Part shown: positions 27,331 to 37,467 of the stretch, in pieces
Position numbering within the stretch: the first letter of the stretch is position 1
Layout of the letters: each line of letters opens with the position of its first letter
From: Petasospora fabianii
Taxonomy: Eukaryota > Ascomycota > Saccharomycetes > Phaffomycetales > Wickerhamomycetaceae
Assembly: GCA_022641835.1 (NCBI GenBank)
Contig: CP048715.1
Location: forward strand, 930,001-994,000
Length of the DNA stretch: 64,000 nucleotides
Direction of reading: 5' to 3'
Program-made: the position numbers and the translations under genes
The notes under the pieces: generated by a model
Database searches by the model: none
What the model saw: the letters and a program-made list of their open reading frames with translations, nothing else
Told to the model about the DNA's origin: nothing

Positions 27331-29343
27331 ATGACTGAAGAGATTAAGCATAAGTTTGATGAATTGAAGGTCTCGGATGCCTCACAAGACCCAGTGACAG
27401 CTATTTATACCAAGCCAGCTGATGCGTCGCCTTCACAGATCAAACATGTCTTCGAATCTACAACCCCAGATGAGCAGAAGACACTCAACAAACGCATTGA
27501 TTCTGATATCAAGACCACTATTGAGCTCATAAAGAAGGCCGAGGACTCAAAATTGTTGATGAAGAAGCTTACTAAAGAACGATCGCTCCCTTATCTTCAA
27601 CATCTTCGTCAGTCGTTAAAGACATCTCCATCCGAGTTCACACTGACCCTGATCGATGCCTTCATCAATAACTTTCAATACACCTTGGATGAGCTCACAC
27701 CGACCATGTCATCCATCTTACCGTTTATCTCAGCATACCAGATTGTGACAATGTCTCTTATCAAGTTTTATGCTCTCTTCAAAGACTCCACGATACCTGT
27801 CCTCTCTGATGGCCTCGAGGTACTCACAATTGAAGAAGACTACACCGCATCTTTCAAACTGATGGCATTGATTTTCCAGCTCAATCATACCGAGGCTGCT
27901 CAGATATTCTCCATGAATACACTGCAGCTGCTGCTATACCAAGTTCCAACCAAGTCATCGTCTGTGATCAAGGAAGCTCTTACACTACTCAGTGCTGCAT
28001 GTGTCGATGAGTCAATGAGAAAAGAGATATCGGAGAAATACCTCGAGGTGCTTATTGCTGGGTGTAAAGCCGATGATAAGGAGATTCAGTCCTTAGCTGC
28101 TCTGGTCGTTGTCAAGACCTGGAATTTTGCCAAATTGAAGGACAAGGGCAACATAGGTGTTGAGGAGTTGATGGAGATCTTCTTGAGTGAATTGAACGAG
28201 AGTTCAATAGAGGGCCTTACATATTTATCCATCAAAAAGTCTGTGAGGGTCAGAATGAGGAGTGATGATGAATTTGTGTTTGATCTGACCAAGATGCTTG
28301 ACAATCCACAGGGGAACAATGTGTATGGTACCCTAGTACTTTTGGCAAACATGACGTCCATCGAGGAAGAGAATGAGATCAATCAGTTGAAGAAGCAGGC
28401 TAATAAGGGCCTCGATGATGATGTTGAAGAGACACCCGAGGAGGTAGAAGAGTTTATGTCTGATCTGATTGAGCGTCAAGTCATTGCCAAGATCTGCTCT
28501 CTGTCGAAGATGTCCAAGGCCTCAATGAACCAGGTCATTACCATCATTTTTAACTCCACGAGGAAACGGAATAATCATGCCGAGGTCATCAAGCAGGGTG
28601 CTTTACTCAGACTTCTTGACTATCTTGGTCGTGAACCTGAGCTTACTGACACCAAGATGCTTGCTTACAGGGCCCTAGCGGCTCTACTAGTCACTGCTAA
28701 TCCACAACTTGTCTTCAACACATACTCTCCGAAGAGCGCGGTTCACTTCCTGTTCCAGTTTATTACATTTGAGAGCACATCATTGAAGGATCAATTTCAG
28801 TCATTGTTGTCACTCACTAATTTGTCGATCCTTGACAATGGCCGCTTGACTGAACTGCAATGGGATACCATTGATGACCTTTTGACACAACAGAATACCC
28901 TCTTGAGAAGGGCCACACTTGAACTGATCTCCAATCTCATGCAGCACAAATCCAATCTCCCAGATCTGTTTGATCCAACAAACTCTAAGGCGCAAAAGCG
29001 ACTTGAGCTCGTGGTTAAGCTTACGACGTTAGATGATATTAAGTCTCAGTGCTCTGCAGTGGCTGCGCTTTCCTTTGCGGCGACTTTCCCATTCATCGGC
29101 GCCGACTTGGCCAAGAACAAGACATTGATCAAAAATCTGGTGAACTTGATTGACGAACAATCCAATGAGCCTGATCTTATGGAGCGTGTATTGTTTGTGA
29201 CATATAACGTGCTCTTCGCTGCCGGGGATGCGGGGGAGTTCAATAGCGAGAAGTTGATCTCGGGCTGTGCCAAGGTCCTCAAGACAAACCAGAACACCGA
29301 GGCGAAGGAGATGGCTTCAGAGATCACCAAAATGATCAAATAA
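27331..29343 (+). CDS. SHE4: myosin chaperone of the UCS family (She4)
   Basis: 670 residues (yeast She4 is 789). The frame reaches a TTG two codons earlier, but the ATG at 27331 is the natural start (MTEEIKHKFDELKVSD). The protein is entirely helical in armadillo/HEAT fashion. The conserved C-terminal part has SSIEGLTYLSIKKSVR, NVYGTLVLLANMTSIEEEN, then NQVITIIFNSTRKRNNHAEV and KQGALLRLLDYL. This matches the UCS (UNC-45/Cro1/She4) domain, which folds and stabilises myosin motor heads. In yeast it acts on Myo4, in mRNA transport to the bud, and on Myo3/Myo5, in endocytosis. It lacks the TPR repeats of animal UNC-45, like other fungal members. Confidence 0.88.
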   Translation: MTEEIKHKFDELKVSDASQDPVTAIYTKPADASPSQIKHVFESTTPDEQKTLNKRIDSDIKTTIELIKKAEDSKLLMKKLTKERSLPYLQHLRQSLKTSPSEFTLTLIDAFINNFQYTLDELTPTMSSILPFISAYQIVTMSLIKFYALFKDSTIPVLSDGLEVLTIEEDYTASFKLMALIFQLNHTEAAQIFSMNTLQLLLYQVPTKSSSVIKEALTLLSAACVDESMRKEISEKYLEVLIAGCKADDKEIQSLAALVVVKTWNFAKLKDKGNIGVEELMEIFLSELNESSIEGLTYLSIKKSVRVRMRSDDEFVFDLTKMLDNPQGNNVYGTLVLLANMTSIEEENEINQLKKQANKGLDDDVEETPEEVEEFMSDLIERQVIAKICSLSKMSKASMNQVITIIFNSTRKRNNHAEVIKQGALLRLLDYLGREPELTDTKMLAYRALAALLVTANPQLVFNTYSPKSAVHFLFQFITFESTSLKDQFQSLLSLTNLSILDNGRLTELQWDTIDDLLTQQNTLLRRATLELISNLMQHKSNLPDLFDPTNSKAQKRLELVVKLTTLDDIKSQCSAVAALSFAATFPFIGADLAKNKTLIKNLVNLIDEQSNEPDLMERVLFVTYNVLFAAGDAGEFNSEKLISGCAKVLKTNQNTEAKEMASEITKMIK

Positions 29344-29537
29344 ACGACAACTGATCCTAAACCCGTAAAAACTTATGAGTAGAGACTTATGTGGAGAATG
29401 AAGGGTCCTCATCGTGAGTAAAGTCACGTTTCGCGGGCTGTGCTGATGATCACATAAAATAAGCTGGGACACGTCTCACAATCTTTCCTCTTTTGTGTTT
29501 TAATCTCTGATCCAGAACACAGGCAGACACGAGAACA

Positions 29538-31667
29538 ATGGTAGATCCTGAGCCAAAGACACCGACGTCTCCATCGACTGAACCTGACAAGTCCGCACAG
29601 CCCTCGTCTCCCATCTCCCAGGCGAGCCCTGCCCCTTCCAACTCATCACTCGCACCCGCTGGTGAGGCTATCAAGGAGGAGCAGGATATACTCATTACTA
29701 AGTATATCCAAGCGTGTCAATCTGGCGACATTGCCACCGTCAAGGACTTGATTGGGTCTGGTGCCATCGAATTGGGGGAGGATGTTGACCTCAACGGCGT
29801 GTCTGGGCTCCACTGGGCCTCCATCAACAATAGACTCTCCATCGTCAAGTACCTCGTGGAACAGGGTGCTGAGGTTGATAAGATCGGTGGTGATCTCAAT
29901 GCCACACCACTCCACTGGGCCTGCCGTTATGGTCTCGTATACATCGTCGACTTCCTGCTTAAAGCAGGCGCTGATCCGGCTAAGACAGACTCACAGGGCT
30001 TCAATGCCCTTCATCTCGCTACACACTCTTCCAATGTGATGCTCGTGATATACCTTCTCGTGTTCTTGGATACTGCAGATGTCGATGCTAGTGATCCAAA
30101 TGGACGAACTGCTTTGCATTGGGCTGCCTACCAGGGTGACTCACTCTCAGTCGATGTTCTTCTCAAGTTCAATGCGAGTGTCAAGACACTTGATGATCAA
30201 GGATTCACACCACTCCACTGGGCTTTGATCCGTGGTACTAGAGAGTGTCTCAAGAGATTAATCGAAGAAGGATCAGAAATCTTGGCCACCACAAATGATG
30301 GGAAGAACTGCTTCGACATTGCACAGGACATGAATAGTACTGCCGCATTACAACAATCACTTTATGAGGCAGGGTACCAGCCCACAGGTGAGCCAATTAT
30401 CAAACGTCTTGACGAGAAGTATGCTAAACTGATGACATTCCTTATCCCGTATGTTCTAGTCGGAGTCATGATCAAAATTCTTGCAGAGTCCCACATCTTA
30501 TTCTCTGTGCTATGCGGTGCTATTCTCTTCTTCTCCACTCAAAAGATTCTCTCAAAGGTTCTCTTCCCATGCTATATCAGAAATAATAACGCTTTACTCA
30601 GCTCTCCATTCCTGGCTGGTGTCTTCTCCGCCAGTACATTCTGGGTCATTATTACTTGGATCACCAGAATCCTCCCAGCCACAATCTTTGAGGCCTTCTT
30701 CTCTAATCTCGTCTTTGCAGTACTCGCCTGCTGTGTCGTTTACACGTTCCAGCGTTCCATGTTCCGCAATCCTGGTATAATTGAACCACCAGAGTCCAAT
30801 GATACAATCAAAGAGTCCATCACTGATCTTCTCAAATTGGGGAAATATGATGCTCGCCACTTCTGTGTCCACACTTTTGTCCGCAGACCAATCCGTGCTA
30901 AATACTCCCAATTCCTCGAACGTGTCGTTGTTAGATTCGATCATACATGTCCTTGGGTGTACAACGACATCGGCCTTCGTAACCACAAAGTGTTCCTCTT
31001 CTTTGTGATATCACTCGAGTTTGCTGTCATCATATTTCTCAAACTCGTAATGGAGTACTTTGATACATTGGAAGATGACGGATTGAAATGCCAACTCTTT
31101 GATGATGAGATGTGTGCAGGTTGGACCAATGCCAGATTCATCTTTATCTTGACAGGCTGGACAGCTTTCCAACTCATTTGGGTGACTTTCCTCCTTTTCT
31201 CACAAGTATTCCAGCTCTCAAAGGGTATGACTACACTCGAGTTGACAGTGCTTACGAGACATGGTGGTCAGAATGGTGGTAACCAATACTATTCAAGTGC
31301 TCCAGAGGAACTCCTAGGTGATGATGCTATCAACGATATAGGGACCCAAAACTCAACTCGTGGTCATTCCCATGGTAATTGTCTATCCTTGTACTGTCAA
31401 GTGACAGGGTTGAACCAATTTGTCATTGCTGTGAAGCAGTCATTGGGCTTGAAGAATAGTACACAGCTCATGGAGATTCCAACTGATTATGGTATTAAGC
31501 AAAACTGCATGGACTTTTGGGTTGCTGCTGGCGATGATCATTTTGATTTCAGAAACATCTACAAGCTCCCTGTTCAGGATGAAGCTACTCTGAACGGTCA
31601 AGTTGTGAATTACTACACGATGTATAAGCTTCCAGAGAAGAGACCAGTCTATGACTCAGCTGTTTGA
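29538..31667 (+). CDS. AKR1: ankyrin-repeat palmitoyltransferase (Akr1)
   Basis: 709 residues (yeast Akr1 764). A Pro/Ser-rich N-terminus is followed by five to six ankyrin repeats (about residues 55-260), such as GVSGLHWASINNRLSIVKYL and NATPLHWACRYGLVYIVDFL. Four hydrophobic segments surround the catalytic block: two at about 295-345, a helical hairpin at about 352-410, then two more after the DHHC region. The cysteine-rich domain reads GKYDARHFCVHTFVRRPIR and VVRFDHTCPWVYNDIGLRNH. The catalytic motif is D468-H-T-C471, not DHHC or the DHYC of S. cerevisiae Akr1. Akr1 S-acylates Yck1/Yck2 and Lcb4 at the Golgi and dampens pheromone signalling. The acceptor cysteine is kept. Confidence 0.95.
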   Translation: MVDPEPKTPTSPSTEPDKSAQPSSPISQASPAPSNSSLAPAGEAIKEEQDILITKYIQACQSGDIATVKDLIGSGAIELGEDVDLNGVSGLHWASINNRLSIVKYLVEQGAEVDKIGGDLNATPLHWACRYGLVYIVDFLLKAGADPAKTDSQGFNALHLATHSSNVMLVIYLLVFLDTADVDASDPNGRTALHWAAYQGDSLSVDVLLKFNASVKTLDDQGFTPLHWALIRGTRECLKRLIEEGSEILATTNDGKNCFDIAQDMNSTAALQQSLYEAGYQPTGEPIIKRLDEKYAKLMTFLIPYVLVGVMIKILAESHILFSVLCGAILFFSTQKILSKVLFPCYIRNNNALLSSPFLAGVFSASTFWVIITWITRILPATIFEAFFSNLVFAVLACCVVYTFQRSMFRNPGIIEPPESNDTIKESITDLLKLGKYDARHFCVHTFVRRPIRAKYSQFLERVVVRFDHTCPWVYNDIGLRNHKVFLFFVISLEFAVIIFLKLVMEYFDTLEDDGLKCQLFDDEMCAGWTNARFIFILTGWTAFQLIWVTFLLFSQVFQLSKGMTTLELTVLTRHGGQNGGNQYYSSAPEELLGDDAINDIGTQNSTRGHSHGNCLSLYCQVTGLNQFVIAVKQSLGLKNSTQLMEIPTDYGIKQNCMDFWVAAGDDHFDFRNIYKLPVQDEATLNGQVVNYYTMYKLPEKRPVYDSAV

Positions 31668-31817
31668 ATTTTGCCGGCGTTCATAACAAGGATTAACTTA
31701 ATGACTTTACACATGATAGGAAAAGTGTAGGTACTACAAGTCAGACATAGCTTAATTTCATAACGTCGTAATTAAATAAGTAGCATACGCAAGCTCACAA
31801 GAGAAGAATGAAAACAC

Positions 31818-32753
31818 TCAGTGCTTTCTCTTCTTCTTATTCTTCAGCTGCTGCTGACAATCAGCACAGAACCACTTACCCTTTGGTGGTTCTTTCAAAC
31901 CGACACACTCATAGTGGAACCACTCAAACTTACAATCGTCATTGTCACAGCCCACCATTTCACCAAACGAAACACGTTGACAAGTACAGTACAACTGATC
32001 ATCATCACCGTTCTTCGATGTGTTTGGATCAAGCTCAACTTTTGGAGACTGTGTGTTTCTCTTTACAGGTTGAGGAATCTCAATGACATCAACTGCACCG
32101 GGTGTAGTTTCATCGGTTCTTTGTCTCTTAACTGTTCGAGTAGCAGCAGCCACTGTGGGAGTTGATGCCTTCTGTATACCTGTTTTTCTGATAGCTTTCT
32201 TCTGTTCAGGAATCATGGAAGGCGCAGGCTGAACGACGGTAGCGGCACTAGGTATGGTATGACCACCGAGTGGTTGTGATGTCTGAGATACTACGGCAGG
32301 AACGGCACCAAAACTGCTTGAAGGTGCTTCTGTTCCTGCTCTTGTTGTGGTTCTGCTTGAAAAAAGTTCCTCAGATAAGTCGATATCGAGATCTTCAACG
32401 GCCAGTAGTCCCTCATTGTGTAGTTTTTCAAGGTCTGCTTCCAGTTTTAAGAAATGTTTAGCCGTAAGAAAGAGTGCGGTATTTGCAGTGATACACTTTT
32501 CTCGTTGAAGCGCCTCGGCCTTCTTATAATCTTCTCTAATCTTTGGGTATAACTGGCTCTCTTTAGGATTCTTTGTTAGTGCACCATGTTGTTTAATGAA
32601 CTTGTGGATGGTACTGTCCTTCTGAGAGATGCGTTTGCGGATTTCGTAGAGTGCTTGATCACTGGAGCCCAGCTCAGCCAGTTGGTGCTGGAGCTCTGCG
32701 GGCAGATTGGAGACGTCCTGCGTGTACTGGTCCAGAGTCGCTGCGGTGTCCAT
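31818..32753 (-). CDS. YNG2: ING-family PHD protein, NuA4 subunit
   Basis: 311 residues from the ATG at 32753; the frame upstream reaches only a GTG. The N-terminal ING coiled-coil region (about 5-105) has LDQYTQDVSNLPAELQHQL, DSTIHKFIKQHGAL and LQREKCITANTALFLTAKH, which match yeast Yng2 closely. A long Ala/Pro/Thr linker follows. The C-terminal PHD finger (about 255-300) has the C4-H-C3 pattern: YCTCQRVSFGEMVGCDNDDC, then WFHYECVGLKEPP, then WFCADC. It ends in a Lys-rich tail. Yng2 is part of the NuA4 histone H4 acetyltransferase, and its PHD finger binds H3K4me. Pho23 and Yng1 are the alternative ING proteins, but the N-terminal match favours Yng2. Confidence 0.93.
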   Translation of the reverse strand: MDTAATLDQYTQDVSNLPAELQHQLAELGSSDQALYEIRKRISQKDSTIHKFIKQHGALTKNPKESQLYPKIREDYKKAEALQREKCITANTALFLTAKHFLKLEADLEKLHNEGLLAVEDLDIDLSEELFSSRTTTRAGTEAPSSSFGAVPAVVSQTSQPLGGHTIPSAATVVQPAPSMIPEQKKAIRKTGIQKASTPTVAAATRTVKRQRTDETTPGAVDVIEIPQPVKRNTQSPKVELDPNTSKNGDDDQLYCTCQRVSFGEMVGCDNDDCKFEWFHYECVGLKEPPKGKWFCADCQQQLKNKKKRKH

Positions 32754-33045
32754 GATGTATACTATTAATGACACAGAGGAAGAGAGAGATTTGGCAACTA
32801 GTGGTTGAGTTTGTCTTCAGTATGTAGTTGTAGTTCTTGGTTTGTTTTCATCTCTTGGTGGCCAGAAAGTCTCAAAAGATGTTGCGCGTACCGACTATGT
32901 CGGGATATATTCCTCTTTAGGATGTTTTTTAACAAAAACCCCAGGGAAATTTGGCGAGGCCTCTGATCATCATCATCATCTTTCAGTTTCTGTCGATATA
33001 AAACACAAGCAAGATAAAGTGTTCCATCGCATACAGTAGCTGAAG

Positions 33046-34029
33046 ATGTCATATTTGAAAGTGCCCGAGCCAGTGAGGGAGCTATTTGACGCGTTCCCAC
33101 GCCACAAGTACCCTGCAATTCGCCAACACACCGCCGTTGAGAAACAGGCATTCGAAGAGAGACGCTTTTCGTACTCTGCAAGCTCATTACAAGACGGTAC
33201 ACACTTCACACTGGTGGTTTATAACGTTTTTCAGACGCCAGAGCAAACATATCTTGCGACTGATCCATTATGTCTCTCAGCAGAGCTTGCACTTGCACTA
33301 CGGAATAACAACTCGCTTCCAAAAGTGAATCATGACCATGCTGACAAGAGTCGTAATGCTGTGTTCATTGCCTCTCATCATGCGCACCCAGAGGGTCACT
33401 TACCATTATATGTTGAAGAGGATGCGCTGAGGAAGTCACGGAGAATCACAAAGGATAGCGTGAGTGTCCAGGAGACACTCGTTTCACGAGTCGATTCAAG
33501 CTCTGAGCTCATGCTCATCACATTAGTTGACAGTGTTGTGTATGACGCTTGGATGACTGCCGTGTTATTCGACATTGACGATTTTGTTAAGAGCGAGATC
33601 TATCAGTACCAGCAGTCATCAGAGTTTAACCTTGTCAATAGAGCTGGTCTTTCAGGGTTGCTTTCACAACTGGTTACAAGAAACAATTTTGCATTGAGAA
33701 ACAGACAGATAGCTCGTGCATTTGACTGTACTGTGTCGTCGGTGCTTGTCCATGCTGTGCTACGTAAAAATGACAGAGGTGTTGAGTTTGAGAAGCAGAG
33801 AAACTACAGAGAGTTTTCTCACGCACTACAGAGCATTGATGCTATCCTGTCTCGTAAAGGAACACAGTTCTTTAGTGCTAATGAGAAACCGGGCCTACTA
33901 GACATCAAGCTTGCTAGTTACGTGACATTGATACAAAAGTTCATGTTGGGGACCTCATTACATGAGACGCTGGATGAGTATCCAGGATTGAAGACGCACG
34001 CAGTAACGGTGGTGAAGGCTTGTTCCTGA
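33046..34029 (+). CDS. SAM35: mitochondrial sorting and assembly machinery subunit Sam35
   Basis: 327 residues (yeast 329). Sam35 is a peripheral outer-membrane protein that, with Sam50 and Sam37, recognises the beta-signal of barrel precursors. The start VPEPVRELFDAFPRHKYPAI corresponds to the yeast VPMPVKRIFDTFP stretch. FTLVVYNVF, ATDPLCLSAELALALRNN, LITLVDSVVYDAWMTAVLFD and LDIKLASYVTLIQ are further conserved positions. The fold is metaxin/GST-like. The gene diverges from YNG2 across 292 bases. No transmembrane segment is seen, as expected. Confidence 0.92.
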   Translation: MSYLKVPEPVRELFDAFPRHKYPAIRQHTAVEKQAFEERRFSYSASSLQDGTHFTLVVYNVFQTPEQTYLATDPLCLSAELALALRNNNSLPKVNHDHADKSRNAVFIASHHAHPEGHLPLYVEEDALRKSRRITKDSVSVQETLVSRVDSSSELMLITLVDSVVYDAWMTAVLFDIDDFVKSEIYQYQQSSEFNLVNRAGLSGLLSQLVTRNNFALRNRQIARAFDCTVSSVLVHAVLRKNDRGVEFEKQRNYREFSHALQSIDAILSRKGTQFFSANEKPGLLDIKLASYVTLIQKFMLGTSLHETLDEYPGLKTHAVTVVKACS

Positions 34030-34686
34030 TCGGGTAAATAGAATCTATCTTATCATAATGATATCCTGATATGGATGTGTGTGTAAGCAGAATTTAGAGA
34101 GGCAAATAAGTTTCATATTCCATTGGAGAGCTGCACCAATGCACTAAACGAGACGCACATGTGCATTGAAACTACTCAGTAGTGACTGTGCTGCTTGTGA
34201 GCCTCATCTCGTGGAACCTCAACTCATAAAATATATGTGTACATATATATACATGCGTTGCAGATCCGAGGGCCCTTGATTGAGGCGCGCCCCCGGTTTG
34301 TTTCATGTTGTGGATTGTGAAACAAATAAAACGAGCGGTGAAACCCACTCTAAACCCATCATTCCCAAAGACTATTGATCCACATTGAACAACTCACTGG
34401 ACTACAAGTGCCATTGTAACACCATTAACTCAGGGCACTGGCACATTCATTCGTTAAAAATTCCCTCCCTTCACTGCCTCTGCCTCCCCACGCCTCCCCT
34501 TGCTGCCAATACCGCCAATTCTGCCACTCGCAGCAGCTACTAAGCGCATTTACGAACAACAACTTCGTATCCGTCACTTACCCCCCACAAACAGCTCTAC
34601 TCCATTCCATCAGCGGCAAGGGCCTTGGACACAATCATTTGGAATCACCTACGTACTCCCTTGCATTCATTTACACAATTCAACTT
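34030..34686. other. STE12 upstream region
   Basis: 657 bases between SAM35 and STE12. They include an alternating TA/TG tract (34230-34255), a GC patch with GGCGCGCC (34283-34290), and two TGAAACA pheromone elements. The last 200 bases are C-rich and look like a long leader with short open frames. A 76-codon frame overlaps the STE12 start, but it shows no similarity to any protein I know. Confidence 0.6.
34299..34324. promoter_or_regulatory. inverted pair of pheromone response elements
   Basis: TGTTTCA (34299-34305) and TGAAACA (34318-34324) face each other with 12 bases between them. A TGAAACC near-match lies at 34339-34345. TGAAACA is the Ste12 binding site, and two sites in inverted orientation suffice for pheromone induction in S. 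cerevisiae. They stand about 365-390 bp before the STE12 ATG, which suggests autoregulation. Confidence 0.7.
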
Positions 34687-36492
34687 ATGACAATGCTGGG
34701 AAAGACACAAGTTGTAACGACTGGTGATACGTTGCAGATCACACACCTTACGCCGGCACAAGTTGAGGAGAACATGCGTCTGATTGATGATCTCAAATTC
34801 TTCCTTGCAACGGCGCCTGCTAATTGGCAAAAGAATCAGATCATACGAAGATATTATCTCAATCACGATGAAGGTTTCGTCAGTTGTGTGTATTGGAACA
34901 ATCTTTACTTCATTACTGGTACCGATATAGTGAGGTGCATAGTTTACAGATTTGAACAGTTTGGACGAGAGATTGTCGATCGAAAGAAGTTTGAAGAAGG
35001 TATCTTTTCAGATTTAAGATCGTTGAAATGTGGTAGTGATGCTGTTCTCGAGGCTTCTAAATCCCCATTTCTCGATTTCCTTTACAAGAATTCATGTTTA
35101 AGAACTCAAAAGAAGCAAAAAGTGTTCTTTTGGTTTAGCGTACCGCATGATAAACTATTTGCAGATGCCCTCGAGAGAGATTTGAAGAAGGAACAAGTTG
35201 ATCAATCTGCCACAACGCGGGCAAAGCAAGAGCCGGCTCTTTCATTCCAATATAACTCTAGTTCTCCACTTCATGATCAATTACTTGCCTATGTCGGAAT
35301 GCAAAAGAAGGAGGAGATTGTTGAGCAGGACTTGACACCGAATAATACCGGATTTACTCCAGATACGATACCAGAGGAGGCCCCACAGAAGGATGAAACT
35401 GGTGAAGACGATCAATTGCAACAACATACATTTTATATTAAAGAGGAGGCTGAAACTGGCACACCTGTTATTACACCGGGGAGATTAGAGGATGATTTCC
35501 CATTGGATTACTTCCCAGTTAGTACAGAGGAGCGTGGGCATCTAATGGTTGATCCCTCGGTGTTTATGAATCCTCCAGATCACTTTGATGATCAATTTTT
35601 AATTGATCAAACGTATGCCAAGACTCCATTTTACCAGACTGCTTTTGAACCAAGTGTTATCAAGGAGGAGGACGACAAGGTAGATGGAGCTGATTATAGA
35701 GAAGATGATGCCACTGATGGAGTTGTTCCTGTATCGCAGATTCCAACTTCAGGGGTTGCATATCCCGGAATGCCACACATGGTACCGAACCAATTGGTTG
35801 TTGGATTGGGAGGATATTATTATCCACAACAACCTTTCGGCACTCAGATGACCAATGGACAATTTTATGACCAACAAGGTGAAGATGGACAGTACGATTA
35901 TGATGATATGCCTTATTATTCTTCACAGAACCCATTATATTACCAATATGGAGAGTATCCACAACACATGACGCACGTTATGCACCCAATGGCACCACAA
36001 CCATCATCTGCACTCTTTGGTGAAGGGGACAGTGCGGAAGGATATTACGAGTACTATGATTCACAACAACAAGTTATGATGGCACCTCAGATGTCACCAT
36101 TTGGTCGTGTTTTCCCATCGTTCCAAGCGACAGCACCACCACCACCACCACCATCATCATCAGCATCATCTTCACCTGTTACACAACTTAAGCATGCAAC
36201 ACCGGGTAAAGTGACAAAGCCATCATCTTTAAGACAGGAGAGATCTTTTTCCAAGATGCGTCAACATGGTGATCGTATTGTTCGTGATGCTGTTCGTAAT
36301 TTGAAAAAGGGATCTGACAAGACAAGTGCTAATGATGATGATAATGATGGTGATGATGATAATAAGGAGCCAATTATTGCTGGATCACCGGAGAAGGAAG
36401 GTCAATATGATGATGGTGAGCATACAACATTACCTACTCCAGAATCTACAGCTGAGAATCATAATACTACGAGTTGGACTGGATCCACATGA
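34687..36492 (+). CDS. STE12: Ste12 transcription factor (mating and filamentation)
   Basis: 601 residues from the ATG at 34687; the frame runs back only to a TTG, and a second ATG follows two codons later. The DNA-binding STE domain (about 20-170) is nearly identical to that of other fungi: DLKFFLATAPANWQKNQIIR, YYLNHDEGFVSCVYWNNLYF, FEEGIFSDLRSLKCGSDAVL and KKQKVFFWFSVPHDKLFADA. The rest is low in order: acidic patches, Tyr/Gln/Pro-rich sequence, a proline run (36136-36153) and an Asp/Asn repeat. No C-terminal C2H2 fingers are seen, as in other budding yeasts and unlike filamentous fungi. Ste12 acts downstream of the Fus3/Kss1 MAP kinases. Its own promoter contains candidate Ste12 sites. 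Confidence 0.97.
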   Translation: MTMLGKTQVVTTGDTLQITHLTPAQVEENMRLIDDLKFFLATAPANWQKNQIIRRYYLNHDEGFVSCVYWNNLYFITGTDIVRCIVYRFEQFGREIVDRKKFEEGIFSDLRSLKCGSDAVLEASKSPFLDFLYKNSCLRTQKKQKVFFWFSVPHDKLFADALERDLKKEQVDQSATTRAKQEPALSFQYNSSSPLHDQLLAYVGMQKKEEIVEQDLTPNNTGFTPDTIPEEAPQKDETGEDDQLQQHTFYIKEEAETGTPVITPGRLEDDFPLDYFPVSTEERGHLMVDPSVFMNPPDHFDDQFLIDQTYAKTPFYQTAFEPSVIKEEDDKVDGADYREDDATDGVVPVSQIPTSGVAYPGMPHMVPNQLVVGLGGYYYPQQPFGTQMTNGQFYDQQGEDGQYDYDDMPYYSSQNPLYYQYGEYPQHMTHVMHPMAPQPSSALFGEGDSAEGYYEYYDSQQQVMMAPQMSPFGRVFPSFQATAPPPPPPSSSASSSPVTQLKHATPGKVTKPSSLRQERSFSKMRQHGDRIVRDAVRNLKKGSDKTSANDDDNDGDDDNKEPIIAGSPEKEGQYDDGEHTTLPTPESTAENHNTTSWTGST

Positions 36493-36580
36493 TGGTATGA
36501 TGACGATAAGAATTGACAGACGAAACCATTTTTATGTTATAGGTATCTAATAGAAGTATCTTTAACTAGTTTGATAATTA

Positions 36581-36627
36581 TAGTTATCTATATATATCTA
36601 TATATCTATATATATAGCTATATAGAT
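36581..36627. repeat. TATC/TA microsatellite
   Basis: A 47-base run of alternating TA, TATC and TATAGC units lies between STE12 and FBA1. This is simple-sequence DNA and is probably variable in length. Confidence 0.8.
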
Positions 36628-37459
36628 AAAGCCTCGAACTCGCTCGATGTGCATGGGTCCCTGTCCCGGGATATACCGGGTGCCTCCTAGCCGCTCTCCA
36701 AAACCCGGCCTTCACAGTAGCCGCCCGGGGAAGTTATGTGAGAGCCCGGGGAGACTGTGGAGTGGGGAGTTGGAAGTGGGGAGCTGTAACGTAGTACATC
36801 CCGTTGCTTCTTTTAATTGTGCTTGTCCTTCTGTTGCTGTTGCTGTTATATTTTGTTGCTTATGATGTTCGGACTCTCCGGATCAGGCAAAGGGGTTTAC
36901 TCCGACAGGCGATGGCGCAGGTGGTGTGTGAGTGGTGTGTGGTGAGTGTGGTCACGTTGAAATTTTTGGAAGGGGACGACTGCTGATGACCAAGGCAGCC
37001 CCTGGGTTCATCAGCTGAGTTTTTTGACATTTGAATGGCTCCACCCGTACCGGTTCACTAGGGTCTCAATTAGCCTGATTTTATTCAGATGGTCCGGGAT
37101 ACGATGATCTACATGTTTGTCGTGTGTGTAATGTGTATAGTGATGCTTGTTCTCGTCATTGTCTCCGTATAGCTGATGGCTCTGTGCTCTGGCCTGATGC
37201 AGCTGATTTGATCCGGCTGCTAGTGGAGGAGCCGGATCAAGGACCTTATCATGATTAAAACAACATAAATATGAAAGATATATACCAATTGAGTATCATA
37301 TACACATTTGTAGAACTATAGATAAAAGCACACTCTTTCAAACCTACAAAAAACCAACCAAATAGTACTTAATTCAACCAGCTCGTGACTCCGCGCACTC
37401 CTCCGGTACGCGCACGTCGCCACCACCACGCGCCCACGTCCAGCGCCAAGTTGCAATGT

Positions 37460-37467
37460 TATAAAAA
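37460..37467 (+). promoter_or_regulatory. TATA box of FBA1
   Basis: TATAAAAA lies 101-94 bp before the FBA1 ATG. It is followed by a pyrimidine-rich initiator zone and a C/A-rich leader. This is the expected place and form for a strongly expressed yeast gene. Confidence 0.75.
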
